From M0108 sp044228795 (GTDB lineage: Bacteria > Pseudomonadota > Gammaproteobacteria > Chromatiales > Chromatiaceae), in contig JBGAUE010000003.1 of assembly GCA_044228795.1 (NCBI GenBank), positions 139,199 to 203,198 on the forward strand: a stretch of 64,000 bases of DNA, read 5' to 3'. The notes under the pieces were generated by a model. It saw only the letters and a list, made by a program, of their open reading frames with translations, was not told the DNA's origin and did not search any database. Shown here one piece after another: positions 10,284-18,583 of the stretch; positions within the stretch are counted from its first letter, which is position 1, and every line of letters begins with the position of its first letter. The translations under genes and the position numbers were made by a program.

Positions 10284-11365
10284 TTGCCTCCGTCCGCGGT
10301 TACCCGCCCCAACGGGTCCGCTGGCACAACCCCCGGCATAAATGGCAACCGGCGGTCACTGTGGGTGATCTGGTAAATCAGCCCCATCCAGTTACCCACC
10401 ACCCCCTCTGCCGTATCGTGCCAGGTGTTGTCAAGCGAGAGGGCAAGACGCGCCTCCGGTATCGGGGGGACGGCCTCGCCCCGACCAAGGGCCACCAGGA
10501 CTCGGCCCCGATGCTCCTCCAGGATAGCCCGGTCCCGCCGCCGGAAGGTATGCTCCGGGAAGGGTGGATAATCTTCCCGCTCTCCCGCCACGAAGCGCCG
10601 CACCTCCCGCTGGTACTCCTTCAGCAAGGATACGGTGTCGTACTCTGGATGCCCCTGAAAAAAGACCAGCCGCAAACCATCCTCGCTCACCGCCAGATGC
10701 ACCCCCGCCGCCTCGCTCTCCGCCAGCACCCGCAGCCCCGCCGCGTCGAACTGCCACCGGCCGATCTCATTGAAGCGGGAATGAGGCACGTCAAACAGGG
10801 TATTGACGCTCGCCACCAAGGGATGATCGCGGTCCACCACCCGATGCGGATACACCCCCCACCGCTTACGCGCCAGGCCATAACGCCGCTGGCCATAACG
10901 AAACTGCAGCACCGCGTGGGTAGCGAGGCAGGAACAGAGCGTTGAGGTCACATTCTCCAGCGCCCAGTCCACAACCTCGATCAGCGGCCCCCAAAAGGCC
11001 TCCCGGGACAGGTCAGGCTCGGTGACATTGGCCCCCGTGATGATGAGCGCATCCAGGCCCTCCGCCCGAATCCGCTCGAAGGGCTCGTAATAACGCTGAA
11101 TATGCGCCCGCGCCTCCACCCCCCGTGGCAGGGCCTCCAGGCTGAAGGGGTGGACATAGAACTGAGCAATCTGGTTGCTTTGACCGACCAGGCGGAAAAA
11201 CTGGCGCTCCGTAGCCGCCAGAGCCGCATCCGGCATCATGTTGCATAAACCAATGTGCAACTCACGGATATCCTGCTGACAGGCCCGGGCTGGGTCCAGG
11301 ATATTCTGCCCTTCCCCGCGCAGGCGCGCGAAGGTCGGTAAGTCATTATGGGCAACAATCGGCAT
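10280..11365 (-). CDS. metA: homoserine O-succinyltransferase (MetA family)
   Basis: Acylates homoserine, the first dedicated step of methionine synthesis. The 361-residue protein has the class I amidotransferase-like core of MetA: GLCNMMPDAAL near residue 40, ITGANVTEP, the nucleophile region TSTLCSCLATHA (catalytic Cys about residue 146) and FFQGHPEYD with the conserved His-Glu. Acyl donor (succinyl- or acetyl-CoA) cannot be read with certainty; succinyl is the default for this lineage. ATG 11365 (MPIVAHNDLP) is preferred over 11395 because GGGAG lies about 10 bases upstream. It follows the P-loop ATPase gene by 42 bp. Confidence 0.88.
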   Translation of the reverse strand: MPIVAHNDLPTFARLRGEGQNILDPARACQQDIRELHIGLCNMMPDAALAATERQFFRLVGQSNQIAQFYVHPFSLEALPRGVEARAHIQRYYEPFERIRAEGLDALIITGANVTEPDLSREAFWGPLIEVVDWALENVTSTLCSCLATHAVLQFRYGQRRYGLARKRWGVYPHRVVDRDHPLVASVNTLFDVPHSRFNEIGRWQFDAAGLRVLAESEAAGVHLAVSEDGLRLVFFQGHPEYDTVSLLKEYQREVRRFVAGEREDYPPFPEHTFRRRDRAILEEHRGRVLVALGRGEAVPPIPEARLALSLDNTWHDTAEGVVGNWMGLIYQITHSDRRLPFMPGVVPADPLGRVTADGGN

Positions 11366-11407
11366 CTGATGGCTCTCCCGAAGGTCTCGGCGCATCCGCG
11401 CTGAAGG

Positions 11408-12253
11408 TCAGCCCTGGCGGGCGATAGCCTGCTCGACGAGTTCGAGAAAATCGCGCTCATCGCGAACCCGCGCCACCTCCGGAGAGGACACCCTATAGCC
11501 ATGAGGGGCAGCGATGGCCTCGTAACGCGGTACCCGCGAATGGAAAAGGCGCGGAAACACCCAGCGGGTGAAGTCGTTGGGGACTATCTCCGCCACATAG
11601 TCCAGATGGTACTCAGCCAGATAGTCCCTCACCGCGGTAGCGAGAAATTGAGGGCGGTAATAAAGTGGCTTGGGATCGGCCTGGGCACGCTCGATCAGCT
11701 TGATCTCGTCCGCCTCCGGCACCTGGATATAGAGAATCAGACTCTCCTCCGCCAATAGCTCGATCACCCGGGGTTCATCCAGTTCGCACAGCGAACCACC
11801 CACATCATTCACCAGGTGGCGATAGCCATAGATCTCCCGCGCCTTACACTTAAAGCCCGGCACATCCATCATGGCTGCGATCTCCGCCTGGCGGTACAAG
11901 GCCTGACGGCGATTAAACTCCTCCAGCCCCAGCCCCCCCAACTCCGGATCGCCCAACTTACCCACGAAGCTCAGCACCGGCCCCAGGTCATCCACCTTGA
12001 TATTGTTACGGATAAAGATCCAATCCTGGCGCAGCAAATCACGCAGAAAAGGGACCTGCATCGCCTGACCCTTGATAAGATCCAGAATGTGCTCGTCCAG
12101 ATACCGGGTACCGATACGATAATCCCCGGAATAGTGAAACCAATCCTGCCGGCGCAGAATGCCCGATAGGTAAGTCTTACCCACGCCGGACATCCCCAAC
12201 AACGTAATGCACTTATTGTCCCAGGCGCGAAAGGCTTCAACGGTCAACTTCAC
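11408..12253 (-). CDS. P-loop ATPase of unknown role next to metA
   Basis: 281 residues with a Walker A loop GMSGVGKTYL at about residues 20-29 in a protein starting MKLTVEAFRAWDNKCITLLG. A later segment, LAEESLILYIQVPEADEIKLIERAQ, resembles the base-handling part of nucleotide kinases, and RVIELLAEESLILYI could be the Walker B strand. No helicase or transporter signature is seen. It precedes metA by 42 bp on the same strand and follows mtiP by 82 bp, which suggests a link to sulfur amino-acid metabolism, but I do not recognise the family and give no reaction. Confidence 0.8.
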   Translation of the reverse strand: MKLTVEAFRAWDNKCITLLGMSGVGKTYLSGILRRQDWFHYSGDYRIGTRYLDEHILDLIKGQAMQVPFLRDLLRQDWIFIRNNIKVDDLGPVLSFVGKLGDPELGGLGLEEFNRRQALYRQAEIAAMMDVPGFKCKAREIYGYRHLVNDVGGSLCELDEPRVIELLAEESLILYIQVPEADEIKLIERAQADPKPLYYRPQFLATAVRDYLAEYHLDYVAEIVPNDFTRWVFPRLFHSRVPRYEAIAAPHGYRVSSPEVARVRDERDFLELVEQAIARQG

Positions 12254-12335
12254 GGCAATGGCTCCTTAGCCGGCGGCAAGTAGGGGCGAGGGGAAAAATT
12301 TTACGGCATTCCGCCAGAGGGTCGATAGGGGCAAG

Positions 12336-13079
12336 CTAGCCTCTCACCCCGATCAGGGCAGCCAGAATCCGCTGGATAGGGTCGACGCAAGCCGCCATAT
12401 TGGCCTCGAGTGCGGAGAAGGCGATCTCCCCTTCCGCCTTGCCGGCTGCCCAGTTGACCACAAAGGCCAGGCAGGCGTAGCAGAGCCCCAGTTCCCGCGC
12501 TAAGGCCGCCTCGGGCATACCGGTCATGCCGACAAGATCACAGCCATCGCGCTCCATGCGGCGAATCTCGGCGGCCGTCTCCAGACGCGGACCCTGAGTC
12601 ACGCCATGGGTCCCCCCATCCACCATGGCGATACCTGACTCCCGCGCCAGCCGCAGCAGGTCGGTGCGCAGGGCCTCGCAATAGGGCCGCGTGAAGTCGA
12701 TGTGGACCACCCCCGCCTCCCCGCCCTCGAAGAAGGTCTGGTCACGGCGATGGGTATAGTCGATGAGGTGATCCGGGGCCGCCAGTAACCGCGGGCCATA
12801 GTCGGCATGAATACCGCCCACCGCTGCCAGCCCCACCACCCGCTCGACCCCCAGGGACTTGAGGGCCCAGATATTGGCGCGGTAGTTGACCGCATGGGGG
12901 GGGATGCGGTGCTGCAACCCATGGCGGGAGAGGAACAGGAAGTCCCCGCCCGCAAGCCGACCCTGCAGGATGGGGGCGGAAGGCTGGCCATAGGGGGTCT
13001 CGGGGCAGGTCTCACCTAAGAGTTCCATGCCAGGCAGGCTGGCGAAGCCCGATCCCCCGATGACGGCAATATGGCTCAT
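12336..13079 (-). CDS. mtiP: S-methyl-5'-thioinosine (or thioadenosine) phosphorylase
   Basis: Purine nucleoside phosphorylase family, 247 residues: IAVIGGSGFASLPGM with the phosphate-binding GGSG, LSRHGLQHRIPPHAVNYRANIWALK, and TQGPRLETAAEIRRMERDGCDLVGMTGMPEA near residues 165-195. In Pseudomonas the homologue phosphorolyses S-methylthioinosine to hypoxanthine and methylthioribose-1-phosphate and lies beside nagZ. Here nagZ and hpt lie just upstream, and hpt would reclaim hypoxanthine, so the thioinosine substrate is favoured; methylthioadenosine remains possible. A terminator lies between this gene and the hemerythrin. Confidence 0.85.
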   Translation of the reverse strand: MSHIAVIGGSGFASLPGMELLGETCPETPYGQPSAPILQGRLAGGDFLFLSRHGLQHRIPPHAVNYRANIWALKSLGVERVVGLAAVGGIHADYGPRLLAAPDHLIDYTHRRDQTFFEGGEAGVVHIDFTRPYCEALRTDLLRLARESGIAMVDGGTHGVTQGPRLETAAEIRRMERDGCDLVGMTGMPEAALARELGLCYACLAFVVNWAAGKAEGEIAFSALEANMAACVDPIQRILAALIGVRG

Positions 13080-13130
13080 GATAGACGGGTCTCAACACGC
13101 GGGGTCCGGGGAGTTAAGCCAAGACCAGGC

Positions 13131-13160
13131 AAAAAAAACGGCGCGGGTTGCCCGGCGCCG
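13131..13160 (-). terminator. intrinsic terminator after the hemerythrin gene
   Basis: On the minus strand: stem CGGCGC + GGG / CCC + GCGCCG around caa, followed by eight T (13131-13138). It lies 68 bases past the hemerythrin stop and 52 bases before mtiP, so it separates the two units. Confidence 0.75.
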
Positions 13161-13227
13161 GCTGGGGTAGAGCAGGAAGAGGATCAGGGAGCTAGGTATC
13201 CCGCCAACAGACCACGGGGACGCCCAC

Positions 13228-13671
13228 TTAGGGACGGACCTCCTGGAAGAGCCCGATCTCCACCAACTTGGGAAACAGCACCCGATTTTCGCGCTCGATA
13301 CGTTCGGCAACCATGTGGAATACCGCATGGCTCTCGCGCAGGAAGTCATCAGTAAAGTTAAAGTCACAGTTCTTCAGCCACTTCCTGTGATACTCATCGA
13401 AAGTCTGCCGCAGCGGCCTTTCGCCACTGATGAAGCCCCAGGCAAGGGACTTGACCCGGGGATCGTCGTGGATGAGCAGAGAGGGATAGACTCCACGATC
13501 CTCCTCGCCAAGATGCTCCTTGACCTTACTGCCCAATTCGCACAACAGCAGGTAGGCCGTCTTAGCGTTAGGGCGAATTTGGAGCATCTCAGGGGTTAAC
13601 AACAACCGCAAGTCCTCGATCATTTGCAGCAAGTCTGCATGGCGATCGCGGTAATGGGCCAGGTCATACAT
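13228..13671 (-). CDS. hemerythrin-like (HHE) four-helix protein
   Basis: 147 residues with the di-iron HHE pattern: HYRDRHADLL at the start, HLGEEDRGVYP near residue 75, TFDEYHRKW near 110 and FHMVAERIERENRVLFP near 127. Such proteins bind O2, NO or iron, or protect Fe-S proteins; which applies here cannot be told. The frame is open to 13725, but ATG 13671 (MYDLAHYRDR) has GAGGAGG eight bases upstream and is chosen. Single-gene unit with its own promoter and terminator. Confidence 0.85.
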   Translation of the reverse strand: MYDLAHYRDRHADLLQMIEDLRLLLTPEMLQIRPNAKTAYLLLCELGSKVKEHLGEEDRGVYPSLLIHDDPRVKSLAWGFISGERPLRQTFDEYHRKWLKNCDFNFTDDFLRESHAVFHMVAERIERENRVLFPKLVEIGLFQEVRP

Positions 13672-13784
13672 AGGGCCTTCCTCCTCGGTCTCGTAGTAAT
13701 TTTCTAGGCGGTATTCGCGGATCACCCTGACCCGGTATCTCCATCACGGGTAATGGACCGTGAGACGAGGGGCCGCGTTTCCCT

Positions 13785-13813
13785 TCAATAATCGAAAACC
13801 CCAAAAAAGTCAA
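13785..13813 (-). promoter_or_regulatory. putative promoter of the hemerythrin gene
   Basis: On the minus strand: -35 TTGACT (13808-13813), 17-base spacer, -10 TATTGA (13785-13790), in an AT-rich stretch (13795-13860) unlike the surrounding DNA. A near-palindrome CTGAtcatgTCAG farther upstream is not a convincing regulator site. Confidence 0.4.
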
Positions 13814-13895
13814 CAACCATATAATTCAATTAGCTTTTTATTAATTTCCTATCTTCTCGCACTGACATGATCAGACCCCTTCCCGAGACAGGCCA

Positions 13896-14453
13896 TCAAA
13901 CATCCTCGTCCGCCACGGCGTAGATCCCAGCGGCATTGCGGAAATAATCCTTGTAATCGAGCCCATAGCCAAACAGGTAGCGATCCGGGGTATGGACACC
14001 GACATAGTCCGCCTCGAAAGCGCAGTTACGCTCCCGATCCTTGATGACCAATACCGCGGTGCGGACGTTGGCTGCGCCATCCTCCCGGCAGGCCCGGACA
14101 GCCGCCTCCAAGGTCAGCCCCTCGTCCAGGATGTCGTCCACCACCAAGACCTGGCGGCCCTGAATGGCGGCGCTGGGACGATGCAGCCAGGCCAAGTCCC
14201 CGCCACGGGTCTTCCCCCGATAGCGTGTCGCGTGCAGATAGCCCAACTGCAGTTGAAAATTCAGGCGTGGCAGCAAGCGCCCCGCCACGATCAGGGCCCC
14301 GGTCATGACACAGAGTACCAAGGGGTCACTCCCCGCCAGGTCCAGGGCTATCTCCTCCGCCATCCGGTCCAGAGCCAATTCCAGTTCCTCCCCAGGGATG
14401 AGCAAGGTAGCCCGGGCCGCCACGGCGGCATAGTTTTCCGGAGTCAGACGCAT
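13896..14453 (-). CDS. hpt: hypoxanthine(-guanine) phosphoribosyltransferase
   Basis: Joins hypoxanthine or guanine to PRPP to make IMP or GMP. The 185-residue protein carries the PRPP loop VLVVDDILDEGLT near residue 104, a flexible-loop region LGYLHATRYRGKTRGG, and the base-contacting segment VIKDRERNCAFEADYVGVHTPDRYLFGYGLDYKDYFRN split over residues 135-172. It follows nagZ by 42 bp, and mtiP, whose likely product is hypoxanthine, lies downstream. This is a compact salvage neighbourhood. Confidence 0.93.
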   Translation of the reverse strand: MRLTPENYAAVAARATLLIPGEELELALDRMAEEIALDLAGSDPLVLCVMTGALIVAGRLLPRLNFQLQLGYLHATRYRGKTRGGDLAWLHRPSAAIQGRQVLVVDDILDEGLTLEAAVRACREDGAANVRTAVLVIKDRERNCAFEADYVGVHTPDRYLFGYGLDYKDYFRNAAGIYAVADEDV

Positions 14454-14495
14454 GGGGTTATCACCTCGGTTTATCCCTAGCGGCGGTTCAGGGTT

Positions 14496-15542
14496 TCACA
14501 GGTTGAGATCGAGCGATACCGTTTGTTCCAGGGCACCAACTTCCCGCACCCCCTGTTGCCAGCGAGGATCCAGGTGGAGATGGGCGCGATCCAGGCGGCC
14601 GCGACCATGCATGCGCAGACAGCGCAAATGAATGGTGGGATCATCAAAATCGCGCAGGGCATCCACCATCTCCAGGGCCGCCGGACGGTTATTACAGATC
14701 AAAAGCACATCACAGCCGGCGTCCAGAGCGGCGTGAGCGCGATCGGCATAACCGCCGCCCGCCGCCGCCGCGCCCATGTTCAGATCGTCGCTGAAAATCA
14801 CCCCCTGGAAGGCCAGTTGCCCACGCAAAATCTCCTTGAGCCAGAAGGATGAGAAGCCCGCCGGCCTGGCATCGACCTGGGGGTAAAGGACATGGGCCGG
14901 CATAACGGCCTCCAGGCCATACCGGATCAAGCGCTCAAAGGGCACCAGATCCTCCATTTCGATCTCCACGAAACGACGACTATCGATGGGCAACTCGGCG
15001 TGGGAGTCCGCGGCCACCCCACCGTGACCAGGAAAATGTTTGCCGACCGCGGCCATGCCCGCGGCCCTCACCCCCTCGCACCAGGCCCAGGCGAGCTCGG
15101 AGACCCCATTGATGGTGTCCGCGAAGGCGCGGTCGCCGATGACCCCGCTGACACCACGATCCAGATCCAGCACGGGGGCAAAACTAAAATCCACGCCCAG
15201 GGCCCTCAGTTCCGCGGCCATCAGCCAACCGACCGCCTCCGCCGCCTGCCGGGCATGATGGGGATTGCGCCGGGCCAGTTTCCCAAATCGGGCTGCGGGC
15301 GGCAGCCGGGTCAAACCCTCGCGAAAGCGCTGCACCCGCCCGCCCTCCTGGTCCACGCTGATGAGGAGACGTGGTTCCCGTAGGGCGTGGATCGCCATCG
15401 TCAGAGCCGCCAGTTGGTCCGGATCGCGATAATTACGGGGAAAGAGAATGACGCCGCCGACCGCCGGGTGGCGCAGCAGTTCGCGCTCCTCGGCGGTGAG
15501 CTCAAGCCCTTCAAGATCAAGGATGACTGGACCCAGCGACAC
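14496..15542 (-). CDS. nagZ: beta-N-acetylhexosaminidase (muropeptide-recycling, GH3)
   Basis: Cytoplasmic glycosidase that removes GlcNAc from GlcNAc-anhydroMurNAc peptides. 348 residues, GH3 family: VDQEGGRVQRF, RLPPAARFG, SFAPVLDLDRGVSGVIGDRAF, the catalytic His-loop GKHFPGHGGVAADSHAELP, and the nucleophile Asp in IFSDDLNMGAA. The frame runs upstream to 15743, but that part is unlike the family. The GTG at 15542 gives VSLGPVILDLEGLEL, matching NagZ N-termini, with GGAGGG nine bases upstream. No signal peptide, as expected. Followed by hpt. Confidence 0.93.
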   Translation of the reverse strand: MSLGPVILDLEGLELTAEERELLRHPAVGGVILFPRNYRDPDQLAALTMAIHALREPRLLISVDQEGGRVQRFREGLTRLPPAARFGKLARRNPHHARQAAEAVGWLMAAELRALGVDFSFAPVLDLDRGVSGVIGDRAFADTINGVSELAWAWCEGVRAAGMAAVGKHFPGHGGVAADSHAELPIDSRRFVEIEMEDLVPFERLIRYGLEAVMPAHVLYPQVDARPAGFSSFWLKEILRGQLAFQGVIFSDDLNMGAAAAGGGYADRAHAALDAGCDVLLICNNRPAALEMVDALRDFDDPTIHLRCLRMHGRGRLDRAHLHLDPRWQQGVREVGALEQTVSLDLNL

Positions 15543-15681
15543 GATTAGAGACCCTCCAAGGGGTTGGGAATGAGGAGCAAGGGTATCAGCATAGCCGGCC
15601 TGGTCGCCGGCGGCCAGTTGCGGCCTCAACTCACGCCTCCCAGGCCTGGTTAGCTGCGGGATGGGCTGGAAACCCAACTCC

Positions 15682-16509
15682 TCAGCAGGGATGGCGCACA
15701 TCCAGCCAATCGCGCAGCCGGTCCCCCAAAAGATTGACGGCAAAGACCACCCAGGCGATGGCGATGCCCGGGGCTATCACCAGATGGGGCGCCACCAGCA
15801 TATAGCTCACGCCGTCGCGAATCATGCTACCCCAGGAGGCCTGGGGGGGTTGGACGCCCAGGCCCAGAAAGGACAGCCCGGCCTCGGCTATTACGACCCC
15901 GGCGATACCAAAGGTCGCCTCCACGATTAGCGGCGCCAGGGCCAGAGGCAGCAAGTGGCGAAACAGGATGCGCCCCGGACCCACGCCCAAGGCACGCGCC
16001 GCGGTCACATGGTCGCGTTCCTTGAGGGCCAGGATCTGCGCCCGGGTCAGGCGCGCATAACCCACCCAGCCGGTGACGGACAGGGCTATGATCAGATTAT
16101 TGATGCCCGGCCCCAGAATACCCGCCAGGGCAATAGCCAGGAGAATGCCGGGAAAGGCGAGAAAGACATCGATCAGCCGCACCAAAGCCAGGTCAACCCA
16201 GCCCCCGGCATAGGCCCCGATACCGCCCACCAGGACACCAACCAGGGTCGAGATGGCAACGACGCCGAACCCCACCAGAAAGGCGATGCGGGCCCCCACC
16301 AGCAACCGGTCCAGAACGGGACGGCCCAGGTCATCATAACCGAGCAGCGAGCCGGGTCCCGGCCCCGCCAGAATCGCGGGCAAGTCCACGGCGTTCGGCG
16401 TCAAGGGCAGCCAGGGCCCAACCAGGGCAACGGTGATCCAAAGCAGCAGAAACAGCGTCGGCGGAACCCAACCCACCCCCTTCGGCCAGTAACGTGCCTG
16501 GGAATTCAT
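15682..16509 (-). CDS. peptide/nickel-type ABC transporter permease (DppC-like)
   Basis: Inner-membrane subunit of a Dpp/Opp/Nik-type ABC importer, 275 residues with five to six membrane segments. The N-terminal cytoplasmic start, the DLGRPVLDRLLVGARIAF block and the EAA-loop region RALGVGPGRILFRHLLP (near residue 190) are typical of DppC. The chosen ATG at 16509 overlaps the dppB-like stop by one base (TGATG); a TTG at 16521 is an alternative. No substrate-binding protein or ATPase gene is nearby, so ligand is unknown; nagZ downstream hints at cell-wall peptides. Confidence 0.88.
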   Translation of the reverse strand: MNSQARYWPKGVGWVPPTLFLLLWITVALVGPWLPLTPNAVDLPAILAGPGPGSLLGYDDLGRPVLDRLLVGARIAFLVGFGVVAISTLVGVLVGGIGAYAGGWVDLALVRLIDVFLAFPGILLAIALAGILGPGINNLIIALSVTGWVGYARLTRAQILALKERDHVTAARALGVGPGRILFRHLLPLALAPLIVEATFGIAGVVIAEAGLSFLGLGVQPPQASWGSMIRDGVSYMLVAPHLVIAPGIAIAWVVFAVNLLGDRLRDWLDVRHPC

Positions 16510-17432
16510 CAGGTCCGCCAATGGATGCGCGGATCGACCCAGGTGTAAACCAGATCCGTGAGGGTATTGACCAGGACATAGGTCAGGCTGACGAGCAGAA
16601 CGCAGGCCTGGACAACGGGATAGTCACGACTCTGGATCGCCTCCACCAGCAAACTCCCCACGCCGGGCCAGGCGAAGACGGTTTCGGTGATGACGGCGCC
16701 GCCCAGTAGCCCCCCCAGTTGCATGCCAATGAGGGTCAGGATCGGCAGCCAGGCGTTGCGCAGGGCATGGCCCCAGAGCACCCGACCCTCAGACAGGCCC
16801 TTGGCGCGAGCGGTGCGCACATAGTCCTCCCCCAATACCTCCAGGACACTGCCGCGCACCATGCGCGCCAGGATCGCCGCCATCCCGGTACCCAGGGTAA
16901 TGGCCGGCAGGATGAGGCTCCCCAGGCCTTCGCGACCGCTCACCGGCGTCCATCCCAACCAGAGGGAAAAGATCAAAATCAGCAGAGGACCCAGCCAGAA
17001 ATTAGGGATGGAGACGCCCACCAGGGACAGCCCCATGGCCCCGGCGTCCAGGCTACTGCCATGATGACGCGCCGCCAGCACCCCCAGCGGCAGGGCCAGG
17101 ACCAGGGCCAGACCCAGGGCGGCGGCGGTCAGCTCCAGGGTCGCCGGGATGCGTTCACCCAAAATGCTGCTTACCGGACGGCGATCCTGGAAGGACTCAC
17201 CCAGATCGAGGCGAACCAGACGGCCAAGATATTCGAGATACTGGTCCCTGACCGGCCGATCCAGACCGAGGGCGGCCCGCAGGGCCTCCCGGTCCGCCGG
17301 CTGGGCGCTTTCCCCCAGCATAGCCTCCACGGGATCACCCGGCACCAGATGGATGAGCAGGAAGACCAGGGTGCAGACGCCGAGGACCACCACCAGGGCC
17401 GAGCCGAGGCGCGCAAGCAGGAGCGAGATCAA
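16509..17432 (-). CDS. peptide/nickel-type ABC transporter permease (DppB-like)
   Basis: 307-residue inner-membrane permease of the DppB/NikB type. It starts with a membrane helix (LGSALVVVLGVCTLVFLLIH), followed by the family hallmark LVPGDPVEAMLGE, then FWLGPLLILIFSLWLGW and the EAA loop YVRTARAKGLSEGRVLWGHALRN near residue 205. It pairs with the DppC-like gene by stop/start overlap. The ATP-binding and solute-binding partners must be elsewhere or missing. Upstream is a 353-bp gap shared with the divergent GNAT gene. Confidence 0.9.
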   Translation of the reverse strand: MISLLLARLGSALVVVLGVCTLVFLLIHLVPGDPVEAMLGESAQPADREALRAALGLDRPVRDQYLEYLGRLVRLDLGESFQDRRPVSSILGERIPATLELTAAALGLALVLALPLGVLAARHHGSSLDAGAMGLSLVGVSIPNFWLGPLLILIFSLWLGWTPVSGREGLGSLILPAITLGTGMAAILARMVRGSVLEVLGEDYVRTARAKGLSEGRVLWGHALRNAWLPILTLIGMQLGGLLGGAVITETVFAWPGVGSLLVEAIQSRDYPVVQACVLLVSLTYVLVNTLTDLVYTWVDPRIHWRT

Positions 17433-17785
17433 GACGGTAGGTTCCGGATGATGGCTCTAGGGGTGACGAGGATAGGATGAGGGGAATCTTAACCGAAATC
17501 GATCGGATCAGCGGATCTCAACCAGGATTGTTTCCAGTGAAATGGCCAGCACCCCCCCTTCGGCAGGAGGGCCTAATCGCCAGCCCCACTCCGCCGCTGC
17601 CCTAACTGCCCTACCAGGCGCTTGCCCTGCCTCCGAAGGCGGGACTATGATCAAATTTCCCTTCATTTGTTATCGGTTGGAGATCGGCCATCAAGGCTCT
17701 CGTTACCTGGGGTCCCGAGCACGCCACCGCCCTGGCGGCGCTATGGGCGGCGGCGGCCCCCGACGAGCCGCTATCCTTAGCCGAA
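17433..17785. other. divergent intergenic region, includes upstream coding-like DNA of the GNAT gene
   Basis: Between the DppB-like and GNAT genes. From about 17690 onward the plus strand already reads as GNAT-like protein without a normal start codon (see findings). From 17433 to 17689 I see no gene, tRNA or convincing promoter. Confidence 0.5.
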
Positions 17786-18583
17786 TTGACCCGCGTGGTA
17801 CTCGCTGATACCGGGGTCTTGCTGGCCACCCCCAATGGCACGGGTGCCGTGGCGGCCGTGATCCGCAAGTCCGCGGACGTGATCCGGGGCTATATCAAAT
17901 TCATCGCCGTCCGTCCCGATGCCCAACGACGAGGCCTGGGCCGCCGCCTGCTAGCGGCTGGTGAGGACTGGCTGACCAGCGAGGGTGCGCGCCTGGTAAA
18001 CCTGGGGGCGGGCGCTCCGCTCTATTTGTGGCCAGGGGTCGACACCGCCAACCTGCCCGCCCAGTCCTTGGCGCTGGCCGCGGGGTATCGCGTCGTGGGT
18101 TGCGATCTCAACCTACGGCTGCCCACCAGTTACCACGCGAACACACCGGAGTGGATTCTGGTGCGGCGGATGGGAGGGACTGGCGATGCCGATGGACGTC
18201 TGGTTACCGCCCTGCGCGAGCTCGTCGCCAGAGAGTGGCCGATCTGGATGCCCGAATTCGAACTCGGAATCACGCATGGGGCACTGTTCGGCGCCTTCTC
18301 TCAACGACCCGGTGCAGAATCCCCAGCCCTGGGATTCTGCGCCCACTCCACTCTCCGCCGCGGCTGGATCGGCCCATTGGGCACACACCCCCGCTATCGC
18401 CAGCAAGGGGTGGGTGCGGCACTCGTTTCGGCAGTCTGCGGCGATCTGCGCCGCCTCGGCTACGACCAGGCCGAGGTTCCCTGGGTCGGTCCCATTGCCT
18501 ACTTCGCCGACCGGGGTGCCACCCTGTCACGGGCCTTTCGGCGCTTCTCACGCACGATCGAGCCACCAGACCGGGGCACCTAG
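17786..18583 (+). CDS. tandem GNAT-family N-acetyltransferase
   Basis: Two GNAT folds in one chain: the first has FIAVRPDAQRRGLGRRLLAAGEDWL with the acetyl-CoA loop RRGLGRRL, the second has WIGPLGTHPRYRQQGVGAALV with the loop RQQGVGAAL near residue 210. Substrate is unknown. The first in-frame conventional start is a TTG at 17786, but the frame is open back to 17651, and codons from 17690 (IKALVTWGPEHATALAALW) look like the missing first strand and helix, so the true start may be an unusual ATC or has been lost. It overlaps the ChbG-type deacetylase tail-to-tail by 4 bp, an amino-sugar-related context. Confidence 0.8.
   Translation: MTRVVLADTGVLLATPNGTGAVAAVIRKSADVIRGYIKFIAVRPDAQRRGLGRRLLAAGEDWLTSEGARLVNLGAGAPLYLWPGVDTANLPAQSLALAAGYRVVGCDLNLRLPTSYHANTPEWILVRRMGGTGDADGRLVTALRELVAREWPIWMPEFELGITHGALFGAFSQRPGAESPALGFCAHSTLRRGWIGPLGTHPRYRQQGVGAALVSAVCGDLRRLGYDQAEVPWVGPIAYFADRGATLSRAFRRFSRTIEPPDRGT

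Noticed and set aside
13855..13880. A palindrome ctgatcatgtcag near the hemerythrin promoter, considered as an FNR site
   Set aside because: It lacks the TTGAT-N4-ATCAA arms and lies too far upstream of the predicted -35.
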